Below, piece by piece: positions 61,412 to 64,000 of a stretch of 64,000 nucleotides of DNA. The stretch's first letter is position 1. Every line of letters begins with the position of its first letter. Under the pieces are notes generated by a model. That model was not told where the DNA came from. It did not search any database and worked only from the letters and a program-made list of their open reading frames with translations. Source of the stretch: Geothrix oryzae (GTDB taxonomy: Bacteria; Acidobacteriota; Holophagae; Holophagales; Holophagaceae). Made by a program: the position numbers and the translations under genes. Location of the stretch: the NCBI RefSeq assembly GCF_030295385.1, contig NZ_AP027079.1:1736001-1800000 (forward strand), in the 5' to 3' direction.

Positions 61412-62746
61412 ATGGAGCAAGTTCCAGTTTCTGATGGGATGATGTCCCGGATGGACCTCTCTCCTAGGCATCGTCTGCCCTTCTCCCTCCCCGGCTCCTG
61501 GCCGGCCTGTGCCGAGGCGCTGCTCGCCCAGGGTGCGCCCTGGCTTCAGGACGGGCAGACCGGCGAAGGGCTCCTAGGTCTCCCCGGAGGTCCCGTCCTC
61601 GCCTCGCGCTGGACGGGCCGCGCCTGGGAAACCCGTCTCGGAGATCTGCGTCTCCCCGGTTCCCCCTGGCAGGCCCTGGAATCCGCCCTTCCCGAGGGCC
61701 CCGGCCCCTGGGTCGGGGCCGCCACCTGCGAACTCGCCTGCGACGAGGCCGGCCTGCCCCGCCAGGACCTGCCTCCCGGCACCCTGGGCCAGCATTGGAC
61801 GGCGCTTCGACAGGCCCTGCACCTTCAGGATGGCCAGGCGGAACTCTGGTCCTGGGAGGAGCCCCCCCCAGACCCCGACCTCTGGCGAGGCCGCCTGGGA
61901 GCCATCGGGGAGAGGGCCGAGGCGGTGGCCGCCCCGGCCTTGGACCTTCGGCCCCGCTGGGAGGAGGCCACCCACCTGGCCGCGGTGGAGCGGATCCGGG
62001 AGCGCATCCTGGCGGGGGATTTCTATGTGGCCAACCTCTGCGTTCCCTTCGATGGCGCCTTCTCCGGCTCGCCCGCGGCCTTCGCCCAGTCGGCCTTCCT
62101 CCGGGCCCGGCCCCCGTTCGGGGCCCTGCTGGACCTGGGCGGCCGCCACCTGCTCTGCCTGAGCATGGAGCGCCTCCTGGCCCGCCGGGGAGACCGCCTC
62201 TGGTCCCAGCCCATCAAGGGCAGCGTTCCGCTCACGGGCGAGGCCGAGGCCGACCGCCGGGCCGGCGAGACCCTGGCGGCCGATCCCAAGGAGCGGGCCG
62301 AGCACACCATGATCGTGGACCTGGTCCGCAACGACCTGGGCCGCGTGGCCCGCACCGGCTCCGTTGCCGTGAGCCGCCCCATGGCCGTGGAACCCTACCC
62401 CACGGTTCAGCACCTGGTGAGCACCGTCGAAGCCCAGGCCCGCCCCGGGCTGGGCCTGGCGGCCCTCCTCCGCAGCGTCCTGCCGGGCGGCAGCGTCACC
62501 GGGGCGCCGAAACATGCGGTCTGCACCCACCTGGCCCAGGCCGAGGCCGCTCCCCGGGGCTTCTACTGCGGGGCCCTGGGCTGGATCGGGCCCCACGGCG
62601 ACCTGGACCTGGCCCTGCCCATCCGCACCGCCCAGATCGCCGAAGGACACCTGACCTACTGGACCGGCGGCGGCATCACCCGCCGCAGCGAGGCCACCCG
62701 GGAGTGGGCGGAGCTCTTCCTCAAGACCCGGGCCCTCCTCGGCTGA
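61412..62746 (+). CDS. pabB: Chorismate-binding enzyme, aminodeoxychorismate synthase component I-like
   Basis: 444 residues. The C-terminal chorismate domain has P-I-K-G-S-V-P-L (near 265), D-L-V-R-N-D-L-G-R-V (near 303), L-P-G-G-S-V-T-G-A-P-K (near 355) and the glycine-rich end. These fit PabB more than isochorismate synthase, though anthranilate synthase I is related. The N-terminal half is short and divergent. ATG 61412 has no ribosome-binding site; ATGs at 61439, 61442 and 61451 are alternative starts. A glutamine amidotransferase partner is not adjacent. Confidence 0.83.
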   Translation: MEQVPVSDGMMSRMDLSPRHRLPFSLPGSWPACAEALLAQGAPWLQDGQTGEGLLGLPGGPVLASRWTGRAWETRLGDLRLPGSPWQALESALPEGPGPWVGAATCELACDEAGLPRQDLPPGTLGQHWTALRQALHLQDGQAELWSWEEPPPDPDLWRGRLGAIGERAEAVAAPALDLRPRWEEATHLAAVERIRERILAGDFYVANLCVPFDGAFSGSPAAFAQSAFLRARPPFGALLDLGGRHLLCLSMERLLARRGDRLWSQPIKGSVPLTGEAEADRRAGETLAADPKERAEHTMIVDLVRNDLGRVARTGSVAVSRPMAVEPYPTVQHLVSTVEAQARPGLGLAALLRSVLPGGSVTGAPKHAVCTHLAQAEAAPRGFYCGALGWIGPHGDLDLALPIRTAQIAEGHLTYWTGGGITRRSEATREWAELFLKTRALLG

Positions 62747-62758
62747 ACGGGGAGCGGA

Positions 62759-63265
62759 TCAGGCCGCGCTGGCCCGCTTCAGCAGCTCCTCGAAGCGTTC
62801 GAAGAGGTGGGCCCGCGGCCCTTTGGGCTGGCGCTTGAGGATCATGCCGGCCTGCTCGGGTGTCCGGCCGCCCTTGCTCTGATTGCAGGACAGGCAACAT
62901 CCCACCAGGTTCTGCCAGGTGGTCGAGCCGCCCTGGCACAGGGGCACCACATGGTCCACCGTGGTGGCCTTCCGCTGGCAGCCCTCGTACTGGCAGAGGT
63001 AGTGGTCCCGCCGCAGGACCCGGCGCTCCAGGCGGCCCAGCAGCAGCTTGGAGTCGCTGCAGGCCTGGGCATGGGGGAAGATGATCAATTCCAGGCGGCC
63101 CTCCAGATTGCCGTGCCGCTCGAAGGTCGCGGGGTTCAGGACATGGGCCCGACCGGCCACCACGGCGCAGAGGGCGCGACGGCGGCTCACTTCCTGCATG
63201 GGGACATAGTTCCGGTCCACGGCGATGACCTCGCCGGCTCCGTGACGACCCCCTCCCTTCAGCAT
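62759..63265 (-). CDS. HNH endonuclease-domain protein
   Basis: 168 residues. The HNH motif is V-D-H-V-V-P-L with following N-L-V-G-C-C-L-S-C-N, and the zinc cysteines are C-Q-Y-E-G-C and C-L-S-C. The N-terminal half resembles stand-alone HNH proteins of the IscB-unrelated housekeeping type. ATG 63265 is used; a GTG at 63268 is possible. There are no restriction or phage genes beside it, so a specific role is not assigned. Confidence 0.85.
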   Translation of the reverse strand: MLKGGGRHGAGEVIAVDRNYVPMQEVSRRRALCAVVAGRAHVLNPATFERHGNLEGRLELIIFPHAQACSDSKLLLGRLERRVLRRDHYLCQYEGCQRKATTVDHVVPLCQGGSTTWQNLVGCCLSCNQSKGGRTPEQAGMILKRQPKGPRAHLFERFEELLKRASAA

Positions 63266-63319
63266 CACACCCCCGGATTGGCCCGAATCCTAAGGCATTC
63301 CTGCGATTTGGGAAGTGAA

Positions 63320-64000
63320 TTATTCGCTCCCTCCCGGCATCGCCAGCACTGGCGCGCCCTCGGCCCGTGGTTCCCCCGCGACCTCCGGAGCCGCCTCCAC
63401 CCCCGCCAGCCGCTTTTCCATGAGCTCCTTCCGCTTCGAGACCTCCCCCAGCCGCTTGCTGGCGTCATCCAGCCTGTCCTGGACCGCCGCCAGGGCCGTC
63501 CCGAACCGCCCGAACTCGGCCTTCACATGGCCGAGCACCCGCCAGACCTCGCTGCTCTGCCGGCTGATGGCCAGGGTCTTGAACCCCACCTGGAGGCTGT
63601 TGAGGAAGGCCGTGAGGGTGGTGGGCCCCACGAAAGTGACTTTGCATTCCCGCTGGAGCCGGCCGAACAGCCCCGGCCGCCGCAGCGCCTCCGCATAGAG
63701 CCCCTCGAAGGGCAGGAAGAGCAGCGCGAAATCCGTGCTGTAGGGCGGCGCGATGTACTTGTCGCGGATGTCCCGCGCCTGGGAGAGCAGGCGGTTCTCC
63801 AGCGCTCGGCCCGCGGCCTCCACGGCGGCCAGATCCCCGGCCTCGTAGGCCTCCATGAGCCGCTGGTAGTCCTCCAGCGGGAACTTGGCGTCGATGGGGA
63901 GCCAGACGCTGCCCCCCTCCTCGGCTCCCGGCAGCTTCACCGCGAACTCCACCACCTCGGCGGAACGGGGCTTCACCTTCACATTCGCCGCATACTGCCC
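63320..64000 (-). CDS. rmuC: DNA recombination protein RmuC, C-terminal part (5' end outside window)
   Basis: The reading frame enters from base 64000, so the N terminus is missing. The 226 visible residues carry V-E-F-A-V-K-L-P-G near the start, W-L-P-I-D-A-K-F-P-L-E-D-Y and Y-I-A-P-P-Y-S-T-D-F-A-L-L-F-L-P, the signatures of RmuC. Coiled-coil helices follow, and the end is Ala/Glu-rich. RmuC is thought to limit inversions during recombination. The family call is secure. Confidence 0.92.
   Translation of the reverse strand, partial: GQYAANVKVKPRSAEVVEFAVKLPGAEEGGSVWLPIDAKFPLEDYQRLMEAYEAGDLAAVEAAGRALENRLLSQARDIRDKYIAPPYSTDFALLFLPFEGLYAEALRRPGLFGRLQRECKVTFVGPTTLTAFLNSLQVGFKTLAISRQSSEVWRVLGHVKAEFGRFGTALAAVQDRLDDASKRLGEVSKRKELMEKRLAGVEAAPEVAGEPRAEGAPVLAMPGGSE

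Noticed and set aside
62759..63265. Homing or phage endonuclease
   Set aside because: The HNH protein is not inside an intron or near phage genes and matches a housekeeping-like stand-alone type.

Overview
The window is about 64 kb of dense, high-GC (roughly 65-70 %) chromosomal DNA from a diderm bacterium. The LptD outer-membrane assembly protein, the pirin pair, the NADP-malic enzyme/Pta fusion, DUF4388/TPR proteins, short intergenic gaps and strong GC3 bias fit an Acidobacteriota chromosome, most likely Holophagae (Geothrix/Holophaga-like). This placement is an inference from protein character, not from a marker gene. I saw no insertion sequence, prophage, CRISPR array, rRNA or tRNA.

Layout. 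1-8.5 kb: end of thioredoxin reductase, alanine racemase and a PleD-like diguanylate cyclase face a leftward lptD / ZIP transporter / RNase E-G group. 8.7-19.1 kb: a complete phosphate regulon, pstS-pstC-pstA-pstB-phoU-phoB, with phoR convergent to phoB and divergent from a second PhoU-like gene plus a Pit transporter. Candidate Pho boxes (11-bp repeats) lie before pstS and between phoR and the pit operon. 19.3-24.8 kb: GNAT, PlsC and arginase-family genes in a tightly overlapped run, then a small unknown, a Gcr-type membrane protein and a DUF2911 protein. 24.8-30.7 kb: a YfiR-like protein, coupled queE-SDR, and divergently a PDZ/membrane/SpoIIE phosphatase operon. 30.7-31.1 kb: a protein strikingly like photoactive yellow protein with a zinc-ribbon N terminus.

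31-46 kb: malic enzyme, a YheT hydrolase, an unknown repeat protein behind an AT-rich palindromic region, cysteine desulfurase with an AlaX-type editing protein, RarA, a soluble chemoreceptor, two pirins with a good sigma-70 promoter, a universal stress protein, patatin and a glutaryl-CoA-dehydrogenase-like enzyme. 46-64 kb: thymidine kinase with a DUF4388/TPR/DUF1844 operon, a secreted TPR protein, exonuclease III / ArsC-Spx-like / metG operon, Tag, cyclophilin, small secreted proteins, a 2Fe-2S ferredoxin with a hydrolase, CsgG-like, HU/IHF, PepA, PabB-like, HNH nuclease and the end of rmuC.

Co-working groups that can be argued from the DNA are the phosphate uptake and signalling genes, the coupled queE-SDR pair, the SpoIIE phosphatase operon, the metG operon and possibly GNAT-PlsC-arginase as a lipid or amino-acid module. 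The most interesting single item is the PYP-like photoreceptor candidate at 30668-31102. All positions and alignments were read by eye; no database search was run.
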